Shown in pieces: positions 17,522 through 27,000 of a stretch of 64,000 nt of DNA. The stretch lies in contig JAYQLX010000003.1 of assembly GCA_038143435.1 (NCBI GenBank), forward strand, positions 62,001 to 126,000, given 5' to 3'. The notes below the pieces were generated by a model, which did not search any database, was not told the DNA's origin, and was given only the letters and a program-made list of their open reading frames with translations. The translations under genes and the position numbers were made by a program. Numbering within the stretch: position 1 is the first letter of the stretch; every line of letters starts with the position of its first letter. Origin of the DNA: UBA8337 sp038143435 (GTDB lineage: Bacteria; Pseudomonadota; Alphaproteobacteria; RS24).

Positions 17522-17703
17522 CCTTCAACGGCAACCCGACCCTCACATCTACATATGTCGGCATTGCCGCCGCTTTGCGGCTTCATATAGAGCCGCTTTG
17601 CGGCATATCTTAGAGAACACGAAACGGGCCGGTTCTCGTCCATTTGTTTTTCGACCCCATGTCAAAAAACCGCCTGGCCCAGGGCAACATCAAAAATGTT
17701 ACG
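17522..17703 (-). promoter_or_regulatory. pnp leader region with twin hairpins
   Basis: 180 bases between rpsO and pnp. GCCGCTTTGCGGC, a 5-bp stem with a TTT loop, occurs twice, at 17569-17581 and 17592-17604. A further pairing GAGAAC/GTTCTC lies at about 17612-17636. In E. coli the pnp leader folds into a stem that RNase III cuts for autoregulation; an equivalent role here is inference. A TTGACA occurs near 17660 on the minus strand, but without a convincing -10. Confidence 0.5.
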
Positions 17704-17731
17704 AAAAGCCGACCCCTAAGAGTCGGCTTTT
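17704..17731 (-). terminator. Terminator downstream of rpsO
   Basis: AAAAGCCGAC (17704-17713) pairs with GTCGGCTTTT (17722-17731) around an 8-base loop. It begins 3 bases after the rpsO stop and ends in CTTTTC on the minus strand, so it separates rpsO from pnp. Confidence 0.85.
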
Positions 17732-17733
17732 CA

Positions 17734-18003
17734 TTATCGGCGCAGACCCAAACGCTTAATCAAATCTTGATAGCGCGCACCATCGCGGTCTTTGACATAG
17801 TCAAGCAAACGACGACGCTGGCTGACCAGTTTCAAAAGCCCGCGCCGCGAATGATTGTCTTTGGCATGGGTTTTGAAATGTTCGGTCAGATTGGTGATAC
17901 GTTCCGACAAAATCGCCACTTGCACTTCCGGTGAACCTGTGTCGCCGTCGCCTGTGGCATATTCCTTAATCAGCGCAGCTTTGCGCTCGGCTGTTATCGA
18001 CAT
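17734..18003 (-). CDS. rpsO: 30S ribosomal protein S15
   Basis: Binds the central domain of 16S rRNA and helps form a subunit bridge. 89 residues, the standard length. Begins MSITAERKAALIKEYA, includes GDTGSPEVQVAILSERI and HFKTHAKDNHSRRGLLKLVS, and ends RYQDLIKRLGLRR. Lies between truB and pnp as in most proteobacteria. Intact. Confidence 0.98.
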   Translation of the reverse strand: MSITAERKAALIKEYATGDGDTGSPEVQVAILSERITNLTEHFKTHAKDNHSRRGLLKLVSQRRRLLDYVKDRDGARYQDLIKRLGLRR

Positions 18004-18034
18004 CGCAATCCTCCTTCGGCCCTTAGGGTCCGGT

Positions 18035-18979
18035 TTAGAGATTGAACACCCGCCGCGGCTTTAACAGCGCGTCCTCTTCATCCCATTGCGCAATGGCCAA
18101 AGCCTTGTCGTTATGGGTCAACAGCACCGCCCCGCTTTCTTGGTTTGCCAAAATAGGCGGGTGCGACGGTGATATGGCTTGCCCCTGCCTTATGCAGGAT
18201 GCCGCATCATCGCTCAAAGCCAAAGCCGAGATGTCGTCCAGCGCGGTTTCGAGCGGCAATAGGCAGGCATCCAGAGCCGCCAAATCGCGCGCACTATGGC
18301 CTAAAGCGGTGAGCTTTTCCAGCCCTAATGCGGTTTTTTCGTCAAACCCGCCGACGCGGGTGCGCCTGAGCGCGCTGACATGGGCAAAAGTGCCCAAAAA
18401 CCGGCCCAAATCGCGTGCCAAAGAGCGAATATAAACGCCTTTGCCACAATCGACTTTGAGCCGCATATGCGCCTCATCGAGCACATCGAGCAAGGTGATG
18501 GTGTCAATTTGCACTTGGCGCGGTGGCAAATCGATTTTTTCACCGGCCCGCGCCAGCTTATAAGCGCGCTGGCCGTCTTTGCGAATGGCGGAAAATTGCG
18601 GCGGCACTTGTTCAATCAGGCCGATAAAATGCGCCAATGCCGCGTCAACCGCAGCCGCATCGGGGCGCATGTCACTGGCTTCCACAATCTCGCCTTCCGC
18701 ATCATCGGTCGTGGTCTGGCTGCCAAAAGCCACCACCACCTCATAGCTTTTGCCGGCATCTTGCATGAAGGAAACGGTTTTGGTCGCCTCGCCCAGGGCA
18801 ATCGGCAATATGCCGCTGGCCAAAGGGTCGAGCGTGCCGGCGTGACCGGCTTTTTGCGCGTCAAACAGGCGGCGGATTTTGCCGACGGCTTGCGTCGAGC
18901 CCATATTCAGAGGCTTGTCGAAATTGACCCAGCCCGACAGGGCGCGGCCTTTTTTGTGCCGCTGTCTCGCCTCGACCAT
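18035..18979 (-). CDS. truB: tRNA pseudouridine(55) synthase
   Basis: Makes pseudouridine 55 in the T-loop of tRNAs. 314 residues. The catalytic aspartate is D51 in GHAGTLDPLASGILP; other TruB blocks are GWVNFDKPLNMGST, VPPQFSAIRKDGQRAYKLAR and CGKGVYIRSLARDLG. The C-terminal PUA-like part is present. Its start overlaps the rbfA stop by one base (18979), so the two are coupled. Confidence 0.96.
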   Translation of the reverse strand: MVEARQRHKKGRALSGWVNFDKPLNMGSTQAVGKIRRLFDAQKAGHAGTLDPLASGILPIALGEATKTVSFMQDAGKSYEVVVAFGSQTTTDDAEGEIVEASDMRPDAAAVDAALAHFIGLIEQVPPQFSAIRKDGQRAYKLARAGEKIDLPPRQVQIDTITLLDVLDEAHMRLKVDCGKGVYIRSLARDLGRFLGTFAHVSALRRTRVGGFDEKTALGLEKLTALGHSARDLAALDACLLPLETALDDISALALSDDAASCIRQGQAISPSHPPILANQESGAVLLTHNDKALAIAQWDEEDALLKPRRVFNL

Positions 18980-19380
18980 TAGCCATCCTCATCGACAGGC
19001 AAATCGCGCGTTACATCATCCGAGGCCAAAAGCGCGTCCATTTGCGCGGCGCGGTCAAAACTGTCATCGACGCGAAATTTGAAATCGGGGACATATTTCA
19101 AATGCAAGCCGCTCAAAACCGGCTTTTTCAAGCGCGGCACTTCCGCATTGAGCAGGGTGACAATGGCATCGGCATTGTCGCCGCCAAGCGGCATGATAAA
19201 GGCGGTGGCTTTGCGTAAATCCGGGCTCACTTGCACCTGCGTCACCGTCAAGGTGGCGCGCTTTAAGATTTTCGGTTCGAAATCGAAGCGGTGCAGAACA
19301 TCGCTCAAGCGCTGGCGCAAAACCTCACCGACGCGCAATTGCCGCTGGCTGATTTGTTTACCGTCTCTCGGTTTGCTCAT
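18979..19380 (-). CDS. rbfA: Ribosome-binding factor A
   Basis: Late assembly factor of the 30S subunit, cold-shock related. 133 residues with a KH-type fold: SQRQLRVGEVLRQRLSDVL near the N-terminus, VTQVQVSPDLRKATAFIMPL, and LKYVPDFKFRVDDSFDRAAQMD, the RbfA signature. Between infB and truB as usual. Intact. Confidence 0.95.
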   Translation of the reverse strand: MSKPRDGKQISQRQLRVGEVLRQRLSDVLHRFDFEPKILKRATLTVTQVQVSPDLRKATAFIMPLGGDNADAIVTLLNAEVPRLKKPVLSGLHLKYVPDFKFRVDDSFDRAAQMDALLASDDVTRDLPVDEDG

Positions 19381-19421
19381 CGGGCTTACTCATGGGTTGA
19401 AAGCCTGCGCGCCTAAAGGCT

Positions 19422-21902
19422 TTAATCATCCAATGTGCGGGCGACTTCTTCGACTTCATAACATTCGATAATGTCATCGGCTTTCAAATCGCCGTAATTT
19501 TCAAACGCCATGCCGCATTCTTGTCCCGACGGCACTTCTTTCACTTCGTCTTTGAAGCGGCGCAAAGAAGACAGCTCACCTTCATGAATGACAATATCGT
19601 CGCGGATGAGACGCACTTTGGCGCCGCGGCGCACCATGCCCTCTTCAATCAAACAACCGGCCGCTTTGTCGCCCTTGCCGACGGCAAACACTTCCAGCAC
19701 TTTGGCTTTGCCAAGCGCGGTTTCGCGCAAATCGGGCGACAACATGCCGGCCATAGCGGCTTTCAAATCATCGACCAAATCATAAATCACATTGTAATAG
19801 CGAATTTCAATACCTGCCGCTTCAGCCGCTTGGCGCGCTTGCCCATTGGCACGCACATTGAAGCCCATCACCACCGCATTGGAGGCACCGGCCAAAGTAA
19901 CATCGCTCGCGGTAATGCCACCCACGCCGGTATGCACAACGCGCGCCGATACTTCATCATTGCCCAATTTTTCTGCCGCTTGTGCAATCGCTTCGACCGA
20001 GCCTTGCACATCGCCTTTGACGACCAGTGCCATTTCGGCTTTTTCGGCCGATTGCAATTGGTTCATCATTTGGTCAAGCGAGGCGGCACGCGGGCCGGTC
20101 GTGGTCGCCTGTTCGCGCGCTTTGCGGGCGCGATAATCGGCAACCTCGCGGGCGCTGGCCTCATTTTCCACCACTGTCAATAATTCTCCGGCACCCGGCG
20201 CGGCACCGGCGCCCAAAACCTCGACCGGCATGGCCGGTCCGGCCGATTTAACCTGCTCGCCCAAATCATTGACGAGCGCGCGCACGCGGCCCGATTCTTG
20301 GCCGACAACAAACACATCACCGACATTGAGCGTGCCGCGCTGCACCAATATGGTGGCCACGGCACCGCGCCCTTTATCGAGCTTGGCTTCAATAACAATG
20401 CCCTCCGCATCGCGCGCGGCATTGGCTTTCAGTTCCATCAGTTCAGCTTGCAGCGCGACCGCTTCCAGCAAATTTTCGAGCCCGTCACCGGTCTGCGCCG
20501 AGACTTCAATCATTTGCGTATCGCCGCCCATATCTTCGGAAATAATCTCATGGGTCAGCAGATCATTTTTGACCCGCGTCGCATCGGCTTCCGGCTTATC
20601 CATTTTATTAATCGCGACAATCATCGGCGCTTGTGCCGCTTTGGCATGATTAATCGCCTCAACGGTTTGCGGCATCACCCCGTCATCACCGGCGACCACC
20701 AAAATGACAATATCGGTGACTTTGGCACCGCGCGCGCGCATGGCGGTAAAAGCGGCATGGCCCGGCGTATCGATAAAAGTGATGGTATCGCCACTGGCGG
20801 TTTCGGTTTGATAGGCCCCGATATGCTGAGTGATGCCCCCGGCCTCGCCATCAGCCACTTTGGCTTTGCGGAGCGCATCCAAAAGCGAGGTTTTGCCGTG
20901 GTCAACATGGCCCATCACCGTTACCACCGGCGGACGGGCGGTTTTATCGCCCTCATCATCATCAGCGGTAACAATCGCATCTTCAACATCGCTGTCCGAG
21001 ACGCGGCGCACCTTATGGCCCAAATCCTCAGCCACAATTTGCGCCGTATCGGCGTCAATCACATCATTAATCTGCGCCATCACGCCTTGGCTCATCAATA
21101 CTTTAATGACATCGACAGCGCGCTCGGCCATGCGATTGGCCAATTCTTGAATGGTAATCGTGTCGGGCAATTGCACGGTGCGCGATACTTTCTCGCCGCT
21201 ATCGGCACTGCTCGCTTGACGCTTTTCGCGTTCGCGGCGCCGCCGCATGGAGGCCAAAGAGCGCACGCGCTCTTCATCATTCAGCGCATCATTAATGGTC
21301 AGCTTGCCGGCGCGGCGACGGCGTTCGCCGCCACGCTTATCGGCGGTCGGGCGCTTTTTCTCTTCTTGGCGGCGCTTATCATCTTCCGGTGCGCGACGCA
21401 CTGCCGGTTTGGCCGAACGGTCGGCACTCGGGGCCGCATCACTTGCCGGTTCGGCTTTGGCCTTGCGGGTTTTTTCTTGAGCGCGGCGCGCATCTTCGGC
21501 TTCGCGTTGGGCTTTTTCTTCAGCGCGGCGCGCATCTTCCTCAGCGCGGCGCTTGGCGTCAATCTCCGCCTGTTTGGCTTCTTCAACGGCGCGGGTTTTG
21601 GCTTCTGCAACCGCTGCCAAACGCTTTTCTTGCTCGGCTTTTGACAGGCCATCGGGCATTTGCGGCGGCGCTTCAGGCGCATCCGGGGCAGCCGCCGGCG
21701 CTTCAACAGCACCCGCATCGACACTTTCCTGCCCCGGTTTGACAATGCGCTTGCGGCGTTTTTCGACCAATACGGATTTTGAGCGGCCATGCGAAAAGCT
21801 TTGGCGCACTTGCCCGCTTTCGACAGTACGCTTTAAAGACAGGGTTTTTGACTTGCCGCCATCTTCTTTTTGGCCTTCATCGCCGGTTTCTGCGTCGCTC
21901 AT
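19422..21902 (-). CDS. infB: Translation initiation factor IF-2
   Basis: GTPase that places initiator tRNA on the ribosome. 826 residues. A long charged N-terminal region (about 60-240) rich in Glu, Lys, Arg and Ala, probably coiled coil; the IF2-N domain near 240-300; G1 at 331-339 (GHVDHGKTS), then DTPGHAAFTAMRARG (G3) and NKMDKPEAD (G4); C-terminal beta-barrel domains with RGAKVRLIRDDIVIHEG. Starts inside the end of the YlxR gene (overlap 21899-21902). Intact. Confidence 0.97.
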   Translation of the reverse strand: MSDAETGDEGQKEDGGKSKTLSLKRTVESGQVRQSFSHGRSKSVLVEKRRKRIVKPGQESVDAGAVEAPAAAPDAPEAPPQMPDGLSKAEQEKRLAAVAEAKTRAVEEAKQAEIDAKRRAEEDARRAEEKAQREAEDARRAQEKTRKAKAEPASDAAPSADRSAKPAVRRAPEDDKRRQEEKKRPTADKRGGERRRRAGKLTINDALNDEERVRSLASMRRRREREKRQASSADSGEKVSRTVQLPDTITIQELANRMAERAVDVIKVLMSQGVMAQINDVIDADTAQIVAEDLGHKVRRVSDSDVEDAIVTADDDEGDKTARPPVVTVMGHVDHGKTSLLDALRKAKVADGEAGGITQHIGAYQTETASGDTITFIDTPGHAAFTAMRARGAKVTDIVILVVAGDDGVMPQTVEAINHAKAAQAPMIVAINKMDKPEADATRVKNDLLTHEIISEDMGGDTQMIEVSAQTGDGLENLLEAVALQAELMELKANAARDAEGIVIEAKLDKGRGAVATILVQRGTLNVGDVFVVGQESGRVRALVNDLGEQVKSAGPAMPVEVLGAGAAPGAGELLTVVENEASAREVADYRARKAREQATTTGPRAASLDQMMNQLQSAEKAEMALVVKGDVQGSVEAIAQAAEKLGNDEVSARVVHTGVGGITASDVTLAGASNAVVMGFNVRANGQARQAAEAAGIEIRYYNVIYDLVDDLKAAMAGMLSPDLRETALGKAKVLEVFAVGKGDKAAGCLIEEGMVRRGAKVRLIRDDIVIHEGELSSLRRFKDEVKEVPSGQECGMAFENYGDLKADDIIECYEVEEVARTLDD

Positions 21903-22516
21903 TCACTCATTCTCCCATCAATGTCGCCCTTATAGGCGGCAAGCCGCCTGGCTTCACGGTCAATACGCGCGGCCCAGCCAACATCGGTCAGCCCTGCATG
22001 TATCACATTTTCCTGACCTAAGGCCATGCCCAATTCATCACCGCTCAATTGGCTGCACAGCGCAATATTCATGGCCCGCGCCTTTTGCGCCAATTTGCGT
22101 CTGCCGTCCTCAGCCCCGTCATGCGCAGCCAATAAAAGCGTTATCGACCCGGCTTTCAGCGCCGCTTCGGTTTTCGAAAACCCATTGACCAAAACACCGG
22201 CTTTGCGCGCCAAAGATATCAATGCGGCGAGATTTTGCCGCATCAGACTTTCCACGCGCATGGCCAAATCCTGCGGTGCATTCATCTCCGGCAAAACCGC
22301 CAATTGCGCCACAAGGGCTTGGCTGTTGACCAGCCAAACATCATCTTGGCCGGGCAAATGCTGCGCCAAATCAGGGGTCAAAACACCGCGCGTGCCGTCT
22401 GCCGCATCGGGCGCATGAACAAAGCGCAGCATATTGGCGGCCGCATCTTCTTTGCCGCTAATATGACATTGCCTGAGAACCTCTGGCTGTCGCGCTTTGG
22501 AATGGGCCATCTTCAC
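21899..22516 (-). CDS. YlxR (DUF448) - L7Ae-like fusion, RNA-binding
   Basis: 205 residues. The N-terminal half (about 1-90) is a YlxR/DUF448 domain: VLRQCHISGKED, MLRFVHAPDA and DVWLVNSQALV. The second half (about 105-195) resembles the L7Ae/YlxQ RNA-binding fold, with ALISLARKAGVLVNGFSKTEAAL. This fusion is common in alphaproteobacteria, where the gene sits between nusA and infB, as here. A role in RNA processing or ribosome assembly is expected; in Bacillus YlxR has been linked to RNase P. No exact role can be assigned. Confidence 0.85.
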   Translation of the reverse strand: MKMAHSKARQPEVLRQCHISGKEDAAANMLRFVHAPDAADGTRGVLTPDLAQHLPGQDDVWLVNSQALVAQLAVLPEMNAPQDLAMRVESLMRQNLAALISLARKAGVLVNGFSKTEAALKAGSITLLLAAHDGAEDGRRKLAQKARAMNIALCSQLSGDELGMALGQENVIHAGLTDVGWAARIDREARRLAAYKGDIDGRMSE

Positions 22517-22534
22517 GGGTTCGTTCGTTCACCA

Positions 22535-24241
22535 TTATTCTGCGACGGGGTCAGCCGACGCGTCACTTTGCGTCGGATTTTCAGCCGTCTCGGGCGCCGC
22601 GTCACCGTCGCCGGCTTCTTCCGCCGCCGCTGCCGCCGCTTCTTCTGCCGCGCGCGCCGCTTCTTCGGCGCGTTGCTGGTCCAGTTCTTCTTGGGTAATC
22701 CAGCCCGCCTCAACACGCGCTGCCATAATCATGTTTTCGGCCTCTTCCGCATTAATGTCGAAACCGTCCAAAATGCCTTCTTGGCGCACCCGACGGCGTT
22801 CCACCGTTTCAAACCAACCGGTCAAATCATCGGTGACGCAACCGGCGAAATCTTCCAGCGATTTAATGTCATTTTCACCCAAACGCACCAGCATGGCAGG
22901 CGTAAGCCCTTCCATCGCCGCCAAATCATCGCCGACGCCCATTTCTTTGCGCTGCGCATCGAGCTTTTCATTTTCGCGGTCAAGATGGTCGCGGGCACGA
23001 TTTTGGATTTCTTGAGCGGTTTCCTCGTCAAAGCCTTCAATATAGGTAATTTCCTCAACCGGCACATAAGCCACTTCTTCAACCGTAGCAAAACCTTCCG
23101 AAGCCAAAAGCTGGGCAATCATTTCATCGACATCCAGTGCTTCCATGAACAAAGCCGTGCGCTCGACAAATTCGGTCTGACGGCGTTCGCTTTCCTGTGC
23201 CTCGGTCATAATATCAATGTCCCAACCGGTCAGTTGCGAAGCGAGCCGCACATTTTGCCCGCGGCGACCAATGGCCAAGCTTAATTGCTCATCTGGCACC
23301 ACCACTTCAATGCGCTGCACATCTTCGTCCAAAACCACTTTGGTCACTTCCGCCGGGGCCAACGCATTGACGATGAAAGCCGCCGGGTCGGGCGACCACG
23401 GAATAATATCGACTTTCTCGCCCTGCAATTCATTGACCACGGCCTGCACGCGACTGCCGCGCATACCGACGCAAGCGCCGACCGGATCAATGCCCGGATC
23501 ATTGGAAATCACACCGATTTTGGCGCGGCTGCCCGGGTCGCGGGCGACCGCGCGCACTTCAATCACGCCATCATAAATTTCCGGCACTTCCTGCATAAAC
23601 AGTTTCGACATAAAGGCCGGGTCGGTGCGCGATAAAATCACCTGCGGGCCGCGCTGCTCGCGCCGCACATTTTGAATATAGGCGCGAATACGGTCGCCGG
23701 GGCGAAACACTTCGCGCGGAATGAGATTGTCGCGCCGCACCACCGCTTCGCTGCGGCCCAAATCAAGCACCGCATTGCCATATTCAACGCGCTTGACGAC
23801 ACCATTGATGATCTCGCCAACGCGGTCTTTAAATTCTTCATATTGACGCTCGCGCTCAGCCTCGCGCACGCGCTGCACAATCACTTGCTTGGCCGCTTGC
23901 GTGGCAATACGGCCAAACTCGACCGGCGGCAATTCATCAATCACCTCATCGCCCAGCGCGGCATCCGGATTGTCGCGCTGCGCAATGGCCAGCGAGATTT
24001 CCGTATCATCATTTTCGACCAGCTCGACCACCGTCACCACGCGCAGCAATTTGGTCTCGCCGGTTTTCGGGTCAATATCGACGCGAATATCGTTTTCCTG
24101 CCCATAGCGCGCTTTCGCCGCTTTTTGGATGGCATCGGCCATAGCCGACAAAACAATATCCATTTCAATGCCTTTTTCGCGTGCCACCGCATCAGCGATT
24201 TGCAGCAATTCCAGCTTATTTGCACTAATTCCACTGGCCAT
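22535..24241 (-). CDS. nusA: Transcription termination/antitermination factor NusA
   Basis: Binds RNA polymerase and nascent RNA and modulates pausing and termination. 568 residues: N-terminal domain (about 1-130), S1 domain (about 135-200, VVKRVEYGNAVLDLG), KH1 and KH2 (about 230-350, with DPVGACVGMRGSRVQAVVNE and SLAIGRRGQNVRLASQLTG), then helix-hairpin-helix acidic repeats, and an Ala/Glu-rich tail after about 515. In the conserved rimP-nusA-ylxR-infB operon. Intact. Confidence 0.97.
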   Translation of the reverse strand: MASGISANKLELLQIADAVAREKGIEMDIVLSAMADAIQKAAKARYGQENDIRVDIDPKTGETKLLRVVTVVELVENDDTEISLAIAQRDNPDAALGDEVIDELPPVEFGRIATQAAKQVIVQRVREAERERQYEEFKDRVGEIINGVVKRVEYGNAVLDLGRSEAVVRRDNLIPREVFRPGDRIRAYIQNVRREQRGPQVILSRTDPAFMSKLFMQEVPEIYDGVIEVRAVARDPGSRAKIGVISNDPGIDPVGACVGMRGSRVQAVVNELQGEKVDIIPWSPDPAAFIVNALAPAEVTKVVLDEDVQRIEVVVPDEQLSLAIGRRGQNVRLASQLTGWDIDIMTEAQESERRQTEFVERTALFMEALDVDEMIAQLLASEGFATVEEVAYVPVEEITYIEGFDEETAQEIQNRARDHLDRENEKLDAQRKEMGVGDDLAAMEGLTPAMLVRLGENDIKSLEDFAGCVTDDLTGWFETVERRRVRQEGILDGFDINAEEAENMIMAARVEAGWITQEELDQQRAEEAARAAEEAAAAAAEEAGDGDAAPETAENPTQSDASADPVAE

Positions 24242-24290
24242 TTTCGTCTCCTAAAATTGGCAGGGGTCCATTTGCCCCGTCAGTTAAACC

Positions 24291-24867
24291 CTATTTTCCT
24301 TTGGCCGCTTTCAAGCTGGCCTTTAATTCCGCCTCATCGGGCACCAAACGTGCCTCGGCAATATCGGCAATGGCAAAACCCCAAAATTTGGGGCGCTTCA
24401 TAGCCGTCAAGCACCACTTGCAACCGCGCTTCGCCATCCATGAACCCGTCCAGCGTGCCGCGAAAACGGCGCTGCCCGCCAAAAGCGGTTTTCAAACCCA
24501 GCTTGGCCTCATGGCCCGCCCAGCGCTCAAAATCGACGGGCCGCGTCAAGGGCCGCGCCACACCGGGTGACGATACTTCCAGCGCATAAGCACCGGCAAT
24601 CGGGTTTTCGACATCCAACACATCGGATACGGCATGGCTGATGGCTTCGCATTCATCAATGGTCAGGCCGAAATCATCATTTTCAGCCATGATTTGCAGC
24701 GCCATTTTGCCTTCATCGCCGCTTATGCGAATGCGCAAAAGCTGAAAGCCCAACCCCTCGACCAGCGGCTGCACCAGTTCGAGAAACGGGCGCGCCGGAC
24801 CGGGCGCGATGAGATGCTCGCTGGCTCGGCGCATCAGACTGCCATGCGCTGCCATCGGCGCGCTCAT
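24291..24867 (-). CDS. rimP: Ribosome maturation factor RimP (frameshifted near 3' end)
   Basis: Needed for 30S subunit maturation. The N-terminal domain has FLELVQPLVEGLGFQLLRI and CEAISHAVSDVLDVENPI, followed by YALEVSSPGVARPLTRP, the RimP signature. Near 24374-24394 (runs of C/A and T/G) the frame breaks. Removing one base gives QILGFAIADIAEARLVPDE and the expected C-terminal SH3-like end, stopping at 24291. About 191 residues when corrected. First gene of the nusA-infB operon. Confidence 0.9.
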
Positions 24868-24956
24868 TATCGGGCTCGTTCATTTCTTCATGCATGCGCA
24901 TTATCGTCATACCGTCCTTTCCAAGCCGCTTTTGCCATGCCCTGCCAATCGGCAAG

Positions 24957-24986
24957 AAAAAAAGCGGGGGCCGGAGGGCCATCCCA
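24957..24986 (-). terminator. Possible terminator between trmB and rimP
   Basis: In the 188-base gap 24868-25055 the minus strand reads GGG-AT-GGCC-CTCC-GGCC-CCC-GC followed by seven T. The stem has a two-base bulge. It would separate metK-trmB transcripts from the rimP-nusA operon. I see no gene in the rest of this gap. Confidence 0.5.
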
Positions 24987-25055
24987 CTTTTTTGAAAAGC
25001 AGCTTTAATTTGCGCTCCTTTATAGCGATTTAGGGCGACGGCGCAAGCCTTTCCG

Positions 25056-25760
25056 TCAGCTTTTGGTGAAACGCAAATAGCTGGCCTTGCGTCCGGCCGC
25101 GCGCGCCTTTGCTTCATAACGTGTGCCCGGCCAATCGGTGGGCGGCATGCGCCAATCATCGGCCTGCGTCACCGCCCAGTCAAAACCGCCATGCCGCATG
25201 ACATGCACCAGCGACCAATCAATATAATCGGCAATATCGCTGGCCAGAAAAAACATGCCATCGGGGCGCAAGACGCGGTGAATGGCGGCAAGATTGTCTG
25301 CGCTCACAAAGCGCCTTTTATAGTGACGGGTTTTCGGCCACGGATCGGGATAAAGCAAATAAACCGCTTCCAGGCTCTCATCGGGCAACGCATCCAGGAG
25401 ATTGCGCGCATCATCTTGATAAACCGCAATATTGTCGCGCCCCTCATCGGCAATCACGGTCAATAATTTGGCCACGCCATTGATAAACGGCTCGCAGCCG
25501 ATAAAGCCGCAATCGGGATTTTGCGCCGCGCGCGCGGCCAAATGCTCGCCGCCACCAAAACCGATTTCCAACGCATAAGACGAAAATGGCTTGTCAAACC
25601 AAGCCTGCGGCGGCGCAGATGCGGCCAAATCGGGGCTCACTTGCGGCAGCAAATCGGCCACCAAACGGGCTTGTTTCTTGTGCAGGCGGTGTCCTTGACG
25701 ACGCCCGTAAATCAACCGCCGGTTGGATTTTTCCGTTTGCGGCTGCTCGGCCATAGCCAT
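25056..25760 (-). CDS. trmB: tRNA (guanine-N7-)-methyltransferase
   Basis: Methylates G46 of tRNAs with SAM. 234 residues. The SAM site is LEIGFGGGEHLAARAAQ (about 66-82), followed by FIGCEPFINGVAKLL; the catalytic region is YLLYPDPWPKTRHYKRRFV (family pattern PDPWPKxRHxKRR); the C-terminus has TRYEAKARAAG. Six bases separate its start from the metK stop. The neighbourhood metK-trmB-rimP-nusA is typical of rhizobia. Confidence 0.96.
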   Translation of the reverse strand: MAMAEQPQTEKSNRRLIYGRRQGHRLHKKQARLVADLLPQVSPDLAASAPPQAWFDKPFSSYALEIGFGGGEHLAARAAQNPDCGFIGCEPFINGVAKLLTVIADEGRDNIAVYQDDARNLLDALPDESLEAVYLLYPDPWPKTRHYKRRFVSADNLAAIHRVLRPDGMFFLASDIADYIDWSLVHVMRHGGFDWAVTQADDWRMPPTDWPGTRYEAKARAAGRKASYLRFTKS

Positions 25761-25766
25761 TCCGCC

Positions 25767-26930
25767 CTATAGCGCCGCCTTAATGGCGTCAACCAAATCG
25801 GTTTTTTCCCAGCTAAAACCGCCATCGGCATCGGGGGCGCGGCCAAAATGGCCATAGGCGGCGGTGCGCGCATAAATCGGCTTATTGAGGCCCAAATGTT
25901 CGCGAATGCCGCGCGGGCTCAAATCCATTGCCGCGCCCAAAGCTTTTTCTAATGCCACGGCATCGACCGTGCCGGTGCCGTGCATATCGACATAAATCGA
26001 CAAGGGTTGCGACACGCCAATCGCATATGACAATTGAATGGTGCAGCGCTCGGCCAGACCGGCAGCCACAACATTTTTGGCCAAATAGCGCGACGCATAA
26101 GCCGCCGAGCGGTCCACTTTGGTCGGGTCTTTGCCCGAAAACGCGCCGCCGCCATGCGGGGCCGCGCCGCCATAAGTATCAACAATGATTTTGCGGCCGG
26201 TCAGACCGGCATCGCCATCGGGCCCGCCAATAACAAATGTGCCGGTCGGATTGACGTAAAACGCCTCTTCGGGGCACATCCAGCCTTCGGGCAGCACATT
26301 TTCAACAAAAGGCCGCACCAATTGGCGCACATCATCTTGGCTCAAATCTTCATCATGCTGGGTCGAGACAACCACTGAAGTGGCGCGCACCGGCTTGCCG
26401 TTTTCATAGGCCAGGCTGACCTGGCTTTTGCTGTCCGGGCCAAAGCCCTTAACCGCGCCGGATTTGCGCGCCGCCGCCATATCGGCAAGAATTTTATGCG
26501 AAAAAGCAATCGGTGCCGGCATCAGCTCTTCGGTTTCGCGGCAGGCATAGCCGAACATGATGCCCTGATCGCCCGCCCCTTCATCCTTATTGCCGCCATC
26601 GCCGTCAACCCCTTGCGCAATATGCGCCGATTGTCCGTGCACGCGCACCATCACCTCAGCATTTTGCCAGTGAAAACCGTCTTGCTCATAGCCAATATCT
26701 TTGACCGCAGCGCGCGCCAAAGATTCCATCTCTTCATCAGAGACCAAGCCGGCCGGGCGCACTTCGCCAGCCATGACAATCAAATTCGTTGTGGTCAATG
26801 TTTCAACCGCAACGCGCGCTTGCGCGTCGCGCTCCAGAAACGCATCCAAAATCGTGTCGGAAATGCGGTCGCATACTTTATCGGGATGGCCCTCGGATAC
26901 CGATTCCGAGGTAAAAACAAAATCTGACAT
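25767..26930 (-). CDS. metK: S-adenosylmethionine synthetase
   Basis: Makes SAM from methionine and ATP. 387 residues. Family blocks: TSESVSEGHPDKVCDRISD (with the catalytic His), GAGDQGIMFGYA, GGPDGDAGLTGRKIIVDTYGG and GGGAFSGKDPTKVDRSAAY. SAM made here feeds the nearby methyltransferases trmB and ubiE. I saw no SAM riboswitch in the 70 bases upstream. Intact. Confidence 0.98.
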   Translation of the reverse strand: MSDFVFTSESVSEGHPDKVCDRISDTILDAFLERDAQARVAVETLTTTNLIVMAGEVRPAGLVSDEEMESLARAAVKDIGYEQDGFHWQNAEVMVRVHGQSAHIAQGVDGDGGNKDEGAGDQGIMFGYACRETEELMPAPIAFSHKILADMAAARKSGAVKGFGPDSKSQVSLAYENGKPVRATSVVVSTQHDEDLSQDDVRQLVRPFVENVLPEGWMCPEEAFYVNPTGTFVIGGPDGDAGLTGRKIIVDTYGGAAPHGGGAFSGKDPTKVDRSAAYASRYLAKNVVAAGLAERCTIQLSYAIGVSQPLSIYVDMHGTGTVDAVALEKALGAAMDLSPRGIREHLGLNKPIYARTAAYGHFGRAPDADGGFSWEKTDLVDAIKAAL

Positions 26931-27000
26931 ATGGGCCCCTCTTTTGACCGCCTGTTCTAGTCAGGACAACGCGTCAGGGTCAAGAGGTAATATTACGGTT

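Noticed and set aside
20298..21644. 448-codon open frame on the plus strand opposite infB
   Set aside because: It mirrors IF-2 in the antisense direction, has a His/Ala/Gly-rich composition unlike any family and no ribosome site. Codon bias explains it.
26931..27000. SAM riboswitch before metK
   Set aside because: The 70-base gap is short and I see no SAM-I or SAM-II core pattern.
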